DNA of 64,000 nt from JBCCXZ01 sp965228005 (GTDB lineage: Bacteria; Planctomycetota; Planctomycetia; Pirellulales; Lacipirellulaceae): NCBI GenBank assembly GCA_965228005.1, contig CBDDGV010000001.1:1426001-1490000 (forward strand), written 5' to 3'. The translations under genes were made by a program, and so were the position numbers. Shown here piece after piece: positions 55,292 through 64,000 of the stretch. Numbering within the stretch: position 1 is the stretch's first letter; each line of letters opens with the position of its first letter. The notes under the pieces were generated by a model. It was not told the DNA's origin, did not search any database, and worked only from the letters and a program-made list of their open reading frames with translations.

Positions 55292-55363
55292 GGTGGAACC
55301 TCGACACGGTTGGGGTGGGGGGATCAGCTGCAACACCCGGTATCGTACCAGCAGCAGAATACG

Positions 55364-55378
55364 ATACAAGTGTTCACT
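55364..55378 (-). promoter_or_regulatory. SOS-box-like element upstream of the VOC gene
   Basis: The minus strand reads AGTGAACACTTGTAT, 14 of 15 bases identical to the element at the polymerase start (46370-46384). It contains GAAC-N4-GTAT, near the GAAC-N4-GTTC form of the SOS box. Confidence 0.35.
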
Positions 55379-55429
55379 TTATGAAAATGCTGCTCAACCG
55401 TCCGGGCTCTACGGACCGGTAGAGGGCGG

Positions 55430-56275
55430 CTAATCGGCCAGGCGTCCCCGGACGCCGTCGACGAATTCCTTCGCATCGCTGAGCGACAGGTCGTGCCGGC
55501 TGCGGAGGAGCTTGATCGCCTCGATGTCCCGGCCGTCCTCGATGAGGTCGAGGACCAGCTTGTCGAACTCCGGGTCTTCCAGCGAACGCCAGTCGCCCAG
55601 GGCGCTCTCGCCGCTCTCGGCGATCGCCACGTAATCGGCCATGGCGGCGAGCGCCTGCTTCGTTCCGGGCACCAGGCCGTAGTTGCCCGATGTGAATTTG
55701 ACGCGGATCACGCCCTCGCCCGGGACGTCGATCGGCTGCCGCTTGATCGCCCCCTGACTGACGGTGACGCCCCAGAGGTACCGGCGTTCTTTGGTCCGGA
55801 CCTTCCGCTCGGCCTGGAGCGCCGCCCGGACTGCGGACGCGGCTTCTGGGCTGACCGAGAAGTCCAAGTACACGTCCTTGTGGTGGGTGTCGCCGTCGCC
55901 GCCGCGGGTGGTGTACCGGTGCGTGTTTTTGCCGGCTTCTTCGATGTCGCCCCACGGCAGCGAAACGACCGATTGCCCGCATTCCGCGTCCGCGTACTCG
56001 CAATCGCGGAGGTTGAGCCAGACCGCGTCGGGCAGGACGGCCAACACCCAGTTGGCTCTGGACCCGCGTTTCCGCCAGGAAGAGAGGATCGGGAGCGTGA
56101 TGAGCAGGGCGAAGGCGGTGCTCGGGTAGACGACGTACCAGGGGAACGCCTGGTACGCGAAGAAGGCCGGGATCGCCCACAGCACCGCGGCGAGGATGAG
56201 CAGGTTGAACCGGGCGTTGCGGCAGACGAAAAGCGCGTCGGTCGTGGGGTCGGCGCCGGTGGGGTGGAGCTGCAT
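55430..56275 (-). CDS. Membrane protein with L7/L12-C-terminal-like tail
   Basis: This 281-residue protein has two adjacent membrane segments (about 24-62; LLILAAVLWAIPAFFAYQ, YPSTAFALLITLPIL), then a soluble beta-rich region (VWLNLRDCEYADAECGQSVVSLPWGDIEE), and ends with EAIKLLRSRHDLSLSDAKEFVDGV, which matches the fold and text of the ribosomal L7/L12 C-terminal domain. Such tails occur in a number of unrelated membrane or secretion proteins. Its start lies 22 bases beyond the 16S terminator on the same strand, so it needs its own promoter or reads through. Function unknown. Confidence 0.8.
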   Translation of the reverse strand: MQLHPTGADPTTDALFVCRNARFNLLILAAVLWAIPAFFAYQAFPWYVVYPSTAFALLITLPILSSWRKRGSRANWVLAVLPDAVWLNLRDCEYADAECGQSVVSLPWGDIEEAGKNTHRYTTRGGDGDTHHKDVYLDFSVSPEAASAVRAALQAERKVRTKERRYLWGVTVSQGAIKRQPIDVPGEGVIRVKFTSGNYGLVPGTKQALAAMADYVAIAESGESALGDWRSLEDPEFDKLVLDLIEDGRDIEAIKLLRSRHDLSLSDAKEFVDGVRGRLAD

Positions 56276-56296
56276 GTGGAGCTAGCGTGTAGGCAT

Positions 56297-56338
56297 AAAA
56301 AAACCCGTCACGAGGAGGCTAACCCCCGTGACGGGTTT
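56297..56338 (-). terminator. Intrinsic terminator of the 16S transcription unit
   Basis: On the minus strand AAACCCGTCACG (56338-56327) pairs perfectly with CGTGACGGGTTT (56312-56301), and the T run continues to 56297. It lies about 150 bases beyond the 16S 3' end and ends the transcript before any 23S gene could be included. Confidence 0.92.
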
Positions 56339-56346
56339 CTCAATAT

Positions 56347-56359
56347 CAATTTGGTGAGT
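56347..56359 (-). repeat. Right arm of the 16S processing stem
   Basis: The plus-strand 13-mer CAATTTGGTGAGT is the exact reverse complement of ACTCACCAAATTG at 58180-58192. The arms flank the 16S gene and should form the long stem that RNase III cuts in pre-rRNA. Confidence 0.7.
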
Positions 56360-56477
56360 TGCCCCGCCGAAGCGAGGCCGACTTCTTGGCCAGTCACAAG
56401 GACCGTCCCCATGTTTGTATTCGGCTGTCACCAGCCGGACACTATTCACCGAAGAACGAAGTCTTCGATGTCTAAGT

Positions 56478-58015
<1,538 letters not shown>

Positions 58016-58179
58016 TGTATGCTTCAAGCCGCCGCCGAAGCGGCAGATTAAAGAGCCATTTTGAGTTTGAACGCGTCGACGCGGGAATCAAATGCGCCGA
58101 CGCAAAGATACAGTCTTGTGCTGGCAAAAAACTCAAGAACCCCCGGCCAAGGCCGGCGGCTCTCAAATAACAAGAGGTC

Positions 58180-58192
58180 ACTCACCAAATTG
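58180..58192 (-). repeat. Left arm of the 16S processing stem
   Basis: ACTCACCAAATTG on the plus strand pairs exactly with 56347-56359. It lies about 165 bases upstream of the 16S 5' end and overlaps the boxA element by two bases. Confidence 0.7.
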
Positions 58193-58201
58193 TCAAAGAG
58201 C
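58191..58201 (-). promoter_or_regulatory. boxA antitermination element
   Basis: The minus strand reads GCTCTTTGACA, one base different from the classical rRNA boxA core GCTCTTTAACA. The element lies in the 16S leader between the promoter and the processing stem, where NusB-NusE would load to prevent early termination. Confidence 0.75.
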
Positions 58202-58320
58202 TGCGTTTCAGGACCCGCAGGGCGGGCCGCTGGTTCGCACCCTCGGCCGAAGCCGTGGTCCGAACGAAAAAAACTCAGCCTCCCCCTGCGGACTCCGCTG
58301 GGCTCAGCTGAGATCGGCCA

Positions 58321-58348
58321 ATTCTATCCGACCTGGGCCTGCCGTCAA
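58321..58348 (-). promoter_or_regulatory. rRNA-type promoter of the 16S unit
   Basis: On the minus strand TTGACG (58348-58343) and TAGAAT (58326-58321) are spaced by 16 bases, as in many rRNA promoters, followed by a GC-rich discriminator. Transcription would start near 58313, giving a leader of about 300 bases. Confidence 0.7.
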
Positions 58349-58479
58349 CGGGCTGCTGGCAAAAAGCGAGAGAAACCGCCGGCCCCGGCGAGCACGAGGC
58401 TCTGGGCTGGTAGGGGTGGCCGCTGTTGGGGCCGGCAGCGTTTCTCTAGCTTCCCTAGCCGTTACGGCAGCTCGGCAAG

Positions 58480-59625
58480 TCAGGCGAGCAGCTCGCCCTC
58501 TTCGCCCTCTTCATCGTCGTCGACCCCGTCATCGGCGGGCAGCTCGAAGCCGCGGACAAAGGCCCGCCCGAAGCGGTTGCCGCCGAGCCGGACCAGCTCG
58601 TCGGCGTCTCCCGGCCCGCCAAGCAGGGCCGCGAAGGCCGCGTCGGTGTCGCCAATCGAGAGGGTGTCGTCGCCCGCCCCGAGGGCCACGCCCAGAGCGC
58701 CGAAGCGGCCGCCGCGGATGCCCACTTCGTCGGCCCCGCCGGCGGTGGCGATCGATGCGAGCACCGCGTCCACGTCACGCAGCCGAACGGTTTCCGAGGC
58801 GTCGCCCCGCCCCCCGTGGACGTGGAGCACCCGGCTGGCTGTGTCGACCAGCCGGATGGCGTCGGAGCCCTGTCCGCCGGAGACGCCGATGCCTCCGCGG
58901 GCAGCGGCTCCGTTCGAGGTGTAAGTGTCCTCGCCCGCGCCCAAGCCGACGCGGAGCGACCGACCAACCGCCACCGACGGACGCGTGGGCGTCTCTTCAC
59001 CCTCTTCGACCGGCTCGCCCGGCTCTTCGCTGACGTCGGGCCGACCCACGCGGACGGTGTCGTCTCCCGCTCCCGCGGCGATCGACACGTTACGACGGAT
59101 GCGGGCGTTGTCGACCACGGCCACGTCGTTGTCGCCGCCCGTGTGGATGGAGAGCCCTCCCCCGATCGAGACCATGCCCGCTGCCTCGATCGCCGGCGCC
59201 TCGTCTGGGCCCGCGGGGGCGGGGCCCGGGGGCGGCGGCAGCGGGACGCCGATCAGCACACGGTCCTCGCCCTGCCCCGTCGCGATGCGTACGTTGCCGC
59301 TGAAGCGGGCGTCGTTGATCGAAACGGTGTCGTTGCCTTCGCCCATCGCGGCTCGGACCGTGCGGACGCCGCTGACCTCGACGGCCATCTCGGGCGCCTG
59401 CGGCCCGCTGCCGTCGCCGGGCCGGAAGATGATGTTGGTGCCGGGGCCGCCTGCCACAACGTACGTGCCGGGCTCCTCGCCGCTGGTGATCGCGATCTGG
59501 TTGTCTAGTTCGTCGCCGACGATGTTGAGCACGCCCGCGTCGACGGAGACCATCACGTCGCCGGCCAGCGGCTGTTTGGGTTCGAGGGCCTCGATGCGCA
59601 GACCGTGAGCGCGGGGAATCGACAT
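58480..59625 (-). CDS. Secreted Gly/Asp-rich repeat protein with LEPR-XLL-like leader
   Basis: This 381-residue protein starts MSIPRAHGLRIEALEPKQPLAGD, which resembles the LEPR-XLL leader of large planctomycete surface proteins (Leu-Glu-Pro, basic, then Leu). The rest consists of imperfect beta-roll-like repeats with G-x-G-x-D-T or D-D-T pairs: GEGNDTVSIND, GQGEDRVLIG, GAGDDTVRVG, GAGEDTYTSN and GAGDDTLSIGD, each probably a strand pair binding calcium at the turns. They are looser than true RTX nonapeptides. A very acidic end (DDEEGEEGELLA) closes the protein. No membrane or PEP-CTERM tail is present. Function unknown, probably extracellular. Confidence 0.8.
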   Translation of the reverse strand: MSIPRAHGLRIEALEPKQPLAGDVMVSVDAGVLNIVGDELDNQIAITSGEEPGTYVVAGGPGTNIIFRPGDGSGPQAPEMAVEVSGVRTVRAAMGEGNDTVSINDARFSGNVRIATGQGEDRVLIGVPLPPPPGPAPAGPDEAPAIEAAGMVSIGGGLSIHTGGDNDVAVVDNARIRRNVSIAAGAGDDTVRVGRPDVSEEPGEPVEEGEETPTRPSVAVGRSLRVGLGAGEDTYTSNGAAARGGIGVSGGQGSDAIRLVDTASRVLHVHGGRGDASETVRLRDVDAVLASIATAGGADEVGIRGGRFGALGVALGAGDDTLSIGDTDAAFAALLGGPGDADELVRLGGNRFGRAFVRGFELPADDGVDDDEEGEEGELLA

Positions 59626-59782
59626 AACTCTGCTCCTGTTCCGTGCCTGTGGGAGATTGGCCTCGGCGCGGCGGGGTGTGACGAGGCCGCCGCGGGGCAC
59701 GCTGGTTGAATCGCGTGCATGCCCCTATAACCCTGCCGGCCGGCGCAGGTTCCGGCAGCGCACAAAAAAAATGTGGCTGCGG

Positions 59783-61414
59783 TTACGGCCTGCGGAGAAC
59801 GGCCGCCGCGGCACACAAACCGGCGAGGAACACGGCTGCCGGTTCGGGGACCGATCGCACGGCGGTCGCGGCGGGGGGCGCGTTCGCGGCGACGGCTTGC
59901 CACAACGCCAGGTCGATACTGTCGACGTCCTGATCGCCGTCGAAATCGCCGTCGCTGGGCGTCGCGCCGGACCCGATGCCGAACCCCTGCTGCCAGCGGA
60001 GCAGGTCGCTGATGTCGGTATCACCGTCGCCGTCGGCGTCTGCCTCGTCGGGCACGGCGATCAGCACGGCTTGAGAAAACGGCTCCAGCGAGAGCGGCCC
60101 CGGGGGCAAGGGGGCGAGCGACCAGTCGCCGACGAGCGGGGACGCAGCAAGCAGGTCGAGCTGAGCGTCGGGCCCCGCCGAGGCCAACAGGTAGTCTCCG
60201 CCGACTGGGTCCCAGGGGTTGGTCTGGTCGCTGGCGTTGACGATCCACTCACCCCACGGGAACGACCAGGCGATGGCGTCGTCGGGGTCGATGCCGGGGT
60301 CGATGCCGGGGTCGACGCCGTAGACGCCGCCCGTTTCGGGCGCCGGCAGCGACGGGGTCGAGCCGCCGGGCGTGGGGTCCGCCAGGTTGTACCACTGGTT
60401 GCCGGAGAAGCCGAACGTCTCCGGCTCGGTCTCGGCCCCGATGTTGACGGCCCGGTTGTACTCGGAGGGCGTGTCGTTGAACACAACAACGTTGTCACGG
60501 AACTCGCCGTTCCGAGTGTCGACGAAGGGGCCGCCCTGGTTCTCGTTGAGGATCCGCATCGTCCAGCTGCCCGGACGCTGGACGTAGTTGCGGTGGAACA
60601 GCCCGCCGTCGATGTTCACCCAGGAGAAGGCGCTCGTGCCGCCGATGACGACGTTGCCCTCGGCGACGATTTCGTCGGCCTCGTAGCCGGAGTCGCCGTC
60701 GATAAACCGGAAGAACGGCAGGCCCGTCGCCCCGCCGGCCTGGATGGCGCGGCCGCCGTCGGCGGGGATCTCCAGCCGGTTGGCGCGGATGGTGATGTCC
60801 TTGCTGCCGCCCTTGGGCCGGATGCCCGAGCCGTTGGGCGTGAGGCCGGCGTCGATCAGCTCGGAGTTCTGGATCAGCCCGCGGTGCGAGCCGACCATGT
60901 CGATCGCGCTGCCGCCGTTACCCCAGTCGAGCACCCGGACGCCGTCGATCAGGAATCCGGTCACGCCGGAGAGCTTGATGCCGTCGTGGTTGCCGGTGGA
61001 ACCGGCCCCGATCACCGAAATGTTGCGGAGCGTGATGTTCGTGGAGGGGGAGCCGAAGTCGCCCCCGTCGTCGATGTTCAGGCCGTTGAGGGCGGCGTCT
61101 TGGAAGCCCAGGTCTTCAATGGTGACGTCGACCGCGTTGCTGAGCTGCAGGTTGGTGTTGCCGCCGCGGATGACGGCGGGGTTCTGCGCATCCTGGCTGC
61201 GGATGGTGACGCCGGTGATGCCGTTGCGGAAGAGCCCCCCCTGGTAGTCGCCGGGGGCGATCAGGATCGCGTCGCCCGGCCCGGCGTTCTGCAGGGCGGC
61301 CGAGAGCTGTGCGTTGGTAGAGACGAGCAGGTCGTCGGCGAAGAGCGTTGCGGTGAGCGGGTTCCATCCGACGGCCGCGGCGCAGCCGGCGGCCAACAGG
61401 CGCATTGCACGCAT
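59783..61414 (-). CDS. Secreted PEP-CTERM protein with right-handed beta-helix and dockerin-like repeats
   Basis: This 543-residue exported protein has a signal peptide (RLLAAGCAAAVGWNPLTATLFA) and a parallel beta-helix (about 25-330), beginning with the classic VSTNAQLSAALQNAGPGDAILIAPGDYQG and followed by coil repeats (ITLRNISVIGAG, ITIRANRLEIP). This is the layout of polysaccharide lyase family 6 and related surface proteins; catalytic Lys/Arg cannot be assigned reliably. Two dockerin-like calcium repeats (DADGDGDTDISDLLRWQQGFG; DGDFDGDQDVDSIDLALWQ) and a PEP-CTERM tail (VPEPAAVFLAGLCAAAAVLRR) end it. The ATG at 61414 has AAGGAGG upstream. It may bind or cleave an acidic polysaccharide. 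Confidence 0.9.
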   Translation of the reverse strand: MRAMRLLAAGCAAAVGWNPLTATLFADDLLVSTNAQLSAALQNAGPGDAILIAPGDYQGGLFRNGITGVTIRSQDAQNPAVIRGGNTNLQLSNAVDVTIEDLGFQDAALNGLNIDDGGDFGSPSTNITLRNISVIGAGSTGNHDGIKLSGVTGFLIDGVRVLDWGNGGSAIDMVGSHRGLIQNSELIDAGLTPNGSGIRPKGGSKDITIRANRLEIPADGGRAIQAGGATGLPFFRFIDGDSGYEADEIVAEGNVVIGGTSAFSWVNIDGGLFHRNYVQRPGSWTMRILNENQGGPFVDTRNGEFRDNVVVFNDTPSEYNRAVNIGAETEPETFGFSGNQWYNLADPTPGGSTPSLPAPETGGVYGVDPGIDPGIDPDDAIAWSFPWGEWIVNASDQTNPWDPVGGDYLLASAGPDAQLDLLAASPLVGDWSLAPLPPGPLSLEPFSQAVLIAVPDEADADGDGDTDISDLLRWQQGFGIGSGATPSDGDFDGDQDVDSIDLALWQAVAANAPPAATAVRSVPEPAAVFLAGLCAAAAVLRRP

Positions 61415-61490
61415 GGTGTGCCTCCTTGGTGGTTCTGTTCCGGCCAAGGATTGTAGCAAACGCGTGCGGGTCGATCTGCTGACGACCCCG

Positions 61491-62438
61491 CTAGCAGAGC
61501 CGGCGCCGCGGGCTCAAGAGGAGCGCCAAGGCGGCAAAGCACACCGACGATGGTTCAGGAACCGTGGCGAGGTAGGCCGCGGGCGGCTGCTCTTTGAGGA
61601 TCGTCACTGCGTGGTATGGCAACACCCGGCTAGCGGAGAGCGGGGTGTAGTAGTTTCCGTAGTAGTTATCGACGGCACGCACGCCGGCGTAGAAGCCCTG
61701 GCTGCGACCAGAGCGGTACCCCAGTTCGGCTCCGTCGTTTGCGCCGTGGGCCGTGCCGTTCTCCAGGCCTTCGACCCCGCCAGCATCCACTCCGGCGGGG
61801 AACGCCAGCTCGTAGGCAGCCGCGTAGGCGTCTGCGTAGACGGCCTCAAAGCCCTCGGCGTCGCCGATGATCTCGCCCTGGTCGAAGCCGCGGCCGTAGC
61901 CGAGGTCGTAGTAGAACTCGGCGAGGTCGATGACAACCGGTTCTGCCACGCCCCCGGGAGGGGAAACGATCGTTACGACGGAGCCGTGGTAACCGTAGTT
62001 CGACATGCTCACCAGGATCCCGGAACTCCCTCCACCACCGTTGCGGTTGTTCTTCTGCTGGTTGATTGCGACTTCGTAAACACCAGCGGCCCAATCAATG
62101 CCGACGAGCGCCCACTCGTCAAACGCGCGTTGGAAAGCCTCCGCTTCGGCGGGCTCGAATGCTTGGCTGTAGGCTTCTTCGTAGGCTGGCCAGTAAGTCA
62201 GCTCGTAACCGGCTTCGTAGCCGTCCGTGCCGCCGTCGGATTCGCCCTGAGTCAGACCGCGGTCGGTTCCCGCGAGGTAGCCGCCCTCGTAGCCTTCCGC
62301 GTAACCCGCGTCGAAGCCGCGGTTGTAGTCGGGGCGGTAGACCGTCCAATCGTATTCGGCTTCCGCATTCGTCGCAGAGAAGGTTGAGAGAGAAAGCGTT
62401 AGTCCAAGAGTGATGAGAGCATGGGCGTTCGATTGCAC
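61491..62438 (-). CDS. Secreted PEP-CTERM protein with long period-4 glycine arrays
   Basis: This roughly 315-residue protein (GTG start at 62436-62438, with an alternative ATG at 62498) has a signal peptide (LITLGLTLSLSTFSATNAEA) and two arrays in which every fourth residue is small. Numbered from the alternative ATG (subtract 20 for the GTG start), array 1 has glycine at each fourth residue from 61 to 97, ten GX3 units in a row, then T or A at 101 to 125, 17 units in all. Array 2 runs from 200 to 272, 19 units, mostly Gly (GYGRGFDQGEIIGDAEG, then ENGTAHGANDGAELGYRSG). A loop with GGGGSSG separates them. The tail VPEPSSVCFAALALLL plus Arg is PEP-CTERM. Such Gly periodicity suggests tightly packed helices. 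Function unknown. Confidence 0.85.
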   Translation of the reverse strand: MQSNAHALITLGLTLSLSTFSATNAEAEYDWTVYRPDYNRGFDAGYAEGYEGGYLAGTDRGLTQGESDGGTDGYEAGYELTYWPAYEEAYSQAFEPAEAEAFQRAFDEWALVGIDWAAGVYEVAINQQKNNRNGGGGSSGILVSMSNYGYHGSVVTIVSPPGGVAEPVVIDLAEFYYDLGYGRGFDQGEIIGDAEGFEAVYADAYAAAYELAFPAGVDAGGVEGLENGTAHGANDGAELGYRSGRSQGFYAGVRAVDNYYGNYYTPLSASRVLPYHAVTILKEQPPAAYLATVPEPSSVCFAALALLLSPRRRLC

Positions 62439-62602
62439 GGTCGGATTTGCCTCGCGATTCAATGTCAGGCGCCGCTTGCGAGCGCGCCTTGGGGCCACCT
62501 CATTTGGACCCTACACCTGCGGGCGTGCGGCAGCAATCACCTATGTGCTCGAATCGCAAAAACTCCTTAAACTGTTGGTGTGATTACTCTAACATTACGC
62601 TT

Positions 62603-63046
62603 ATGAAAATGTCACAAACCCAGTGCCGAGGCGTCCGCGGGGCGACAACCGTGGATGCGAACGACCGGGAGCAGATCCTGCTCGCGACGCGGCAGCTGCT
62701 CGCGCTGCTGATCCGGCGGAACGAGATCGAGAAGGAGGACGTCGCCAGCGCCACCTTCACGACCACGCCGGATATCGACGCCGAGTTCCCCGCCCTCGCG
62801 GCGCGGCAGCTCGGTTGGCTCGACGTGCCGCTCTTGTGCGGGCACGAGATGGCGGTCCCCGGCTCGCTGCCGATGTGCATCCGGGTGCTGGTGCACTGGA
62901 ACACCACGCGTCGCCAGGACGAGGTGTGCCACGTGTACGTCCGCGAGGCGAAGCGGCTGCGGCCGGACCTCTCCAACCTGCCGCCGGTCGACTGGGAAGA
63001 GTTGGAGCAGTGGATCAGCGAGCAGATGCCAGGAAACCCTGGCTGA
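62603..63046 (+). CDS. aroH: Chorismate mutase, AroH type
   Basis: This 147-residue enzyme belongs to the AroH fold, trimeric and unlike the helical AroQ type. It converts chorismate to prephenate on the way to Phe and Tyr. Active-site residues match Bacillus AroH: R9 and R12 in CRGVRGATTV, the C-x-x-E pair in LCGHEMAVPGSLPMCIRVL with its Arg, and the Tyr in HVYVREAKRLRPDLS. Starts at 62603 and 62609 are both possible. It is a single gene; no shikimate pathway neighbour is visible. A weak TTAAAC-N17-TAACAT promoter-like pair lies at 62567-62595, which would give a very short leader. Confidence 0.95.
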   Translation: MKMSQTQCRGVRGATTVDANDREQILLATRQLLALLIRRNEIEKEDVASATFTTTPDIDAEFPALAARQLGWLDVPLLCGHEMAVPGSLPMCIRVLVHWNTTRRQDEVCHVYVREAKRLRPDLSNLPPVDWEELEQWISEQMPGNPG

Positions 63047-63094
63047 CGCGGTTCATGCTCGATGCTGTGCCCTCTCTCACGGGGCCACAACCGG

Positions 63095-64000
63095 TCAGCC
63101 CTCAAAGTCCACCGCAAGCGCGAACACCCCTAGCCCAAAGTCCTGCTGGCACCTGTTGAACGTCTCCTGGGCGTGGCTGCGGGTCGAGATCGTGCTCTGG
63201 AGCAAGAGGCTGGTCAGCTCGTCGAAATGGAAGCGAGACCGCTGCAGGAACCCGATCAGCTCGGGTCGGCCGAACTTCTCGTATGCCTGGTCTTCCATCC
63301 TGCCGGCGTAGCGCTCCCAACGGGGGTACAGCCAGCGGAGATGAGCCCAACGCGAGAGCAGCAGGCCGCCGCCGATCGCGAAAGTCAGCACCAGCAGTGA
63401 ACCGTACACTCCGGGGAGTTCGATGGTCAGCATGGTCAGTATCACGGTTAGGAAGAAGATAATCACAAAGTAGAAGACGCCTACCAACAGCCGGTAACCG
63501 TTGCGCATCAGCCCCCACCGCCTGCCGAGCATCGAGCCGTCGATGGCTCGATCGATCTGGCTAAAGAGGGCCGATCCTCGTGTGCTCCACATGTCGAGGT
63601 TCGGACGCTCGATCCCCGAGTCGAGGTGCCGCTCCGCGACGTCCGCGGAGAGGTAGTTCCACAGCATGTAGAAGTTGCTCAGGAACTCGTCGCCCTCGCT
63701 CGGGAAGGCCTCGAGCACCCCTTGCGGGTCCTGCGCGAGGCTTGTCTGGCACTCCAGCACGCTGCGGTCTCCGGCTTCTTGCTCTTCGGCAAAGTAGTCG
63801 CGTACCGCGCGGTCGATCCGCTGCAGCACGGCGGGCCCCTCGGCGAACCGCGGGCGGCCCGCGACGTACCTGCCGAGTATGTCGATCAGGTCAACATCCC
63901 ACTGAAGGTGGTGCGGAACGCGCTCGTAGTTGTTGTTGATCAGGTGGATCGACTCCTCGACCCAATCGGGGTCGGCGACCCAGACGGCCGCCTTGAAGAT
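63095..64000 (-). CDS. Hypothetical membrane protein, 5' end beyond window
   Basis: The minus-strand frame is open from its stop at 63095 to the right edge, so the true start lies outside; a GTG at 63829 is only an internal possibility. The 302 visible codons begin IFKAAVWVADPDWVEESIHL. A pair of hydrophobic segments (LLVGVFYFVIIFFLTVILTML, GSLLVLTFAIGGGLLL) lies in the middle, flanked by long helical soluble parts (DRAVRDYFAEEQEAGDRSV; YEKFGRPELIGFLQRSRFHF). I do not recognise the family. It is tail to tail with aroH, 48 bases apart. Confidence 0.75.
   Translation of the reverse strand: MFKAAVWVADPDWVEESIHLINNNYERVPHHLQWDVDLIDILGRYVAGRPRFAEGPAVLQRIDRAVRDYFAEEQEAGDRSVLECQTSLAQDPQGVLEAFPSEGDEFLSNFYMLWNYLSADVAERHLDSGIERPNLDMWSTRGSALFSQIDRAIDGSMLGRRWGLMRNGYRLLVGVFYFVIIFFLTVILTMLTIELPGVYGSLLVLTFAIGGGLLLSRWAHLRWLYPRWERYAGRMEDQAYEKFGRPELIGFLQRSRFHFDELTSLLLQSTISTRSHAQETFNRCQQDFGLGVFALAVDFEG

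Overview
The window comes from the chromosome of a Planctomycetota bacterium. Evidence: high GC; six secreted proteins ending in PEP-CTERM sorting tails; a DUF1559 pseudopilin-like protein; a DUF1598 protein; a protein with a LEPR-XLL-like leader; sulfatases; dockerin-like calcium repeats; a Ser/Thr kinase; and a 16S rRNA gene with no 23S next to it. The profile fits Pirellulales, perhaps Lacipirellulaceae, but the family is inferred from gene style and not from a search. No prophage, insertion sequence, CRISPR array or tRNA was recognised.

Layout. 0-3.3 kb: the 3' part of an HD-GYP response regulator (running off the left edge), an Hpt protein, and a PEP-CTERM esterase. 3.7-12 kb: one minus-strand operon reading NHL lipoprotein, a 1020-residue double VWA membrane protein, MoxR ATPase, a 64-residue membrane protein, DUF58 and BatA-like VWA. 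12.1-16 kb: a fused Sua5/YrdC and low-molecular-weight phosphatase gene followed by rpiB, then a kinase with a degenerate receiver tail and a small coiled-coil protein. 16-28 kb: a large secreted protein overlapping a glycerate kinase, DUF1598 and DUF11 envelope proteins, a small gene cluster ending in a LolA-like protein, a membrane-anchored nuclease and a Cys-rich protein. 28-37.6 kb: an HNH nuclease, an MscS channel, DUF1559, a PEP-CTERM protein, isopropylmalate-type dehydrogenase, a sulfatase, MiaE and an SDR. 37.7-42.8 kb: a tiny Cys-rich lipoprotein, a GT2/GT-C pair, a six-repeat YHS-like protein and a membrane protein with an HX3CX2C motif. 43-51.5 kb: a Crp regulator, dihydroorotase, a Y-family polymerase, an unknown protein, a second sulfatase, and 5-oxoprolinase PxpA with fused PxpB-PxpC. 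51.6-64 kb: PEP-CTERM proteins (CBM-like, GH16-like, beta-helix, glycine-period protein), a VOC protein, a membrane protein with an L7/L12-like tail, the 16S transcription unit, AroH chorismate mutase, and a membrane protein cut by the right edge.

Strongest observations. (1) The 16S gene is a self-contained transcription unit with a visible rRNA-type promoter, boxA, a 13-bp flanking stem and an intrinsic terminator, and ordinary genes on either side. (2) A PEP-CTERM protein carries two very regular period-4 small-residue arrays, 17 and 19 units long; the first opens with ten consecutive GX3 units. (3) A secreted protein has six YHS-like repeats in two blocks of three. (4) The Sua5-phosphatase fusion sits next to rpiB, matching the ywlC-ywlE-ywlF order of Bacillus. 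(5) A near-identical 15-mer resembling an SOS box precedes the Y-family polymerase and a VOC gene.
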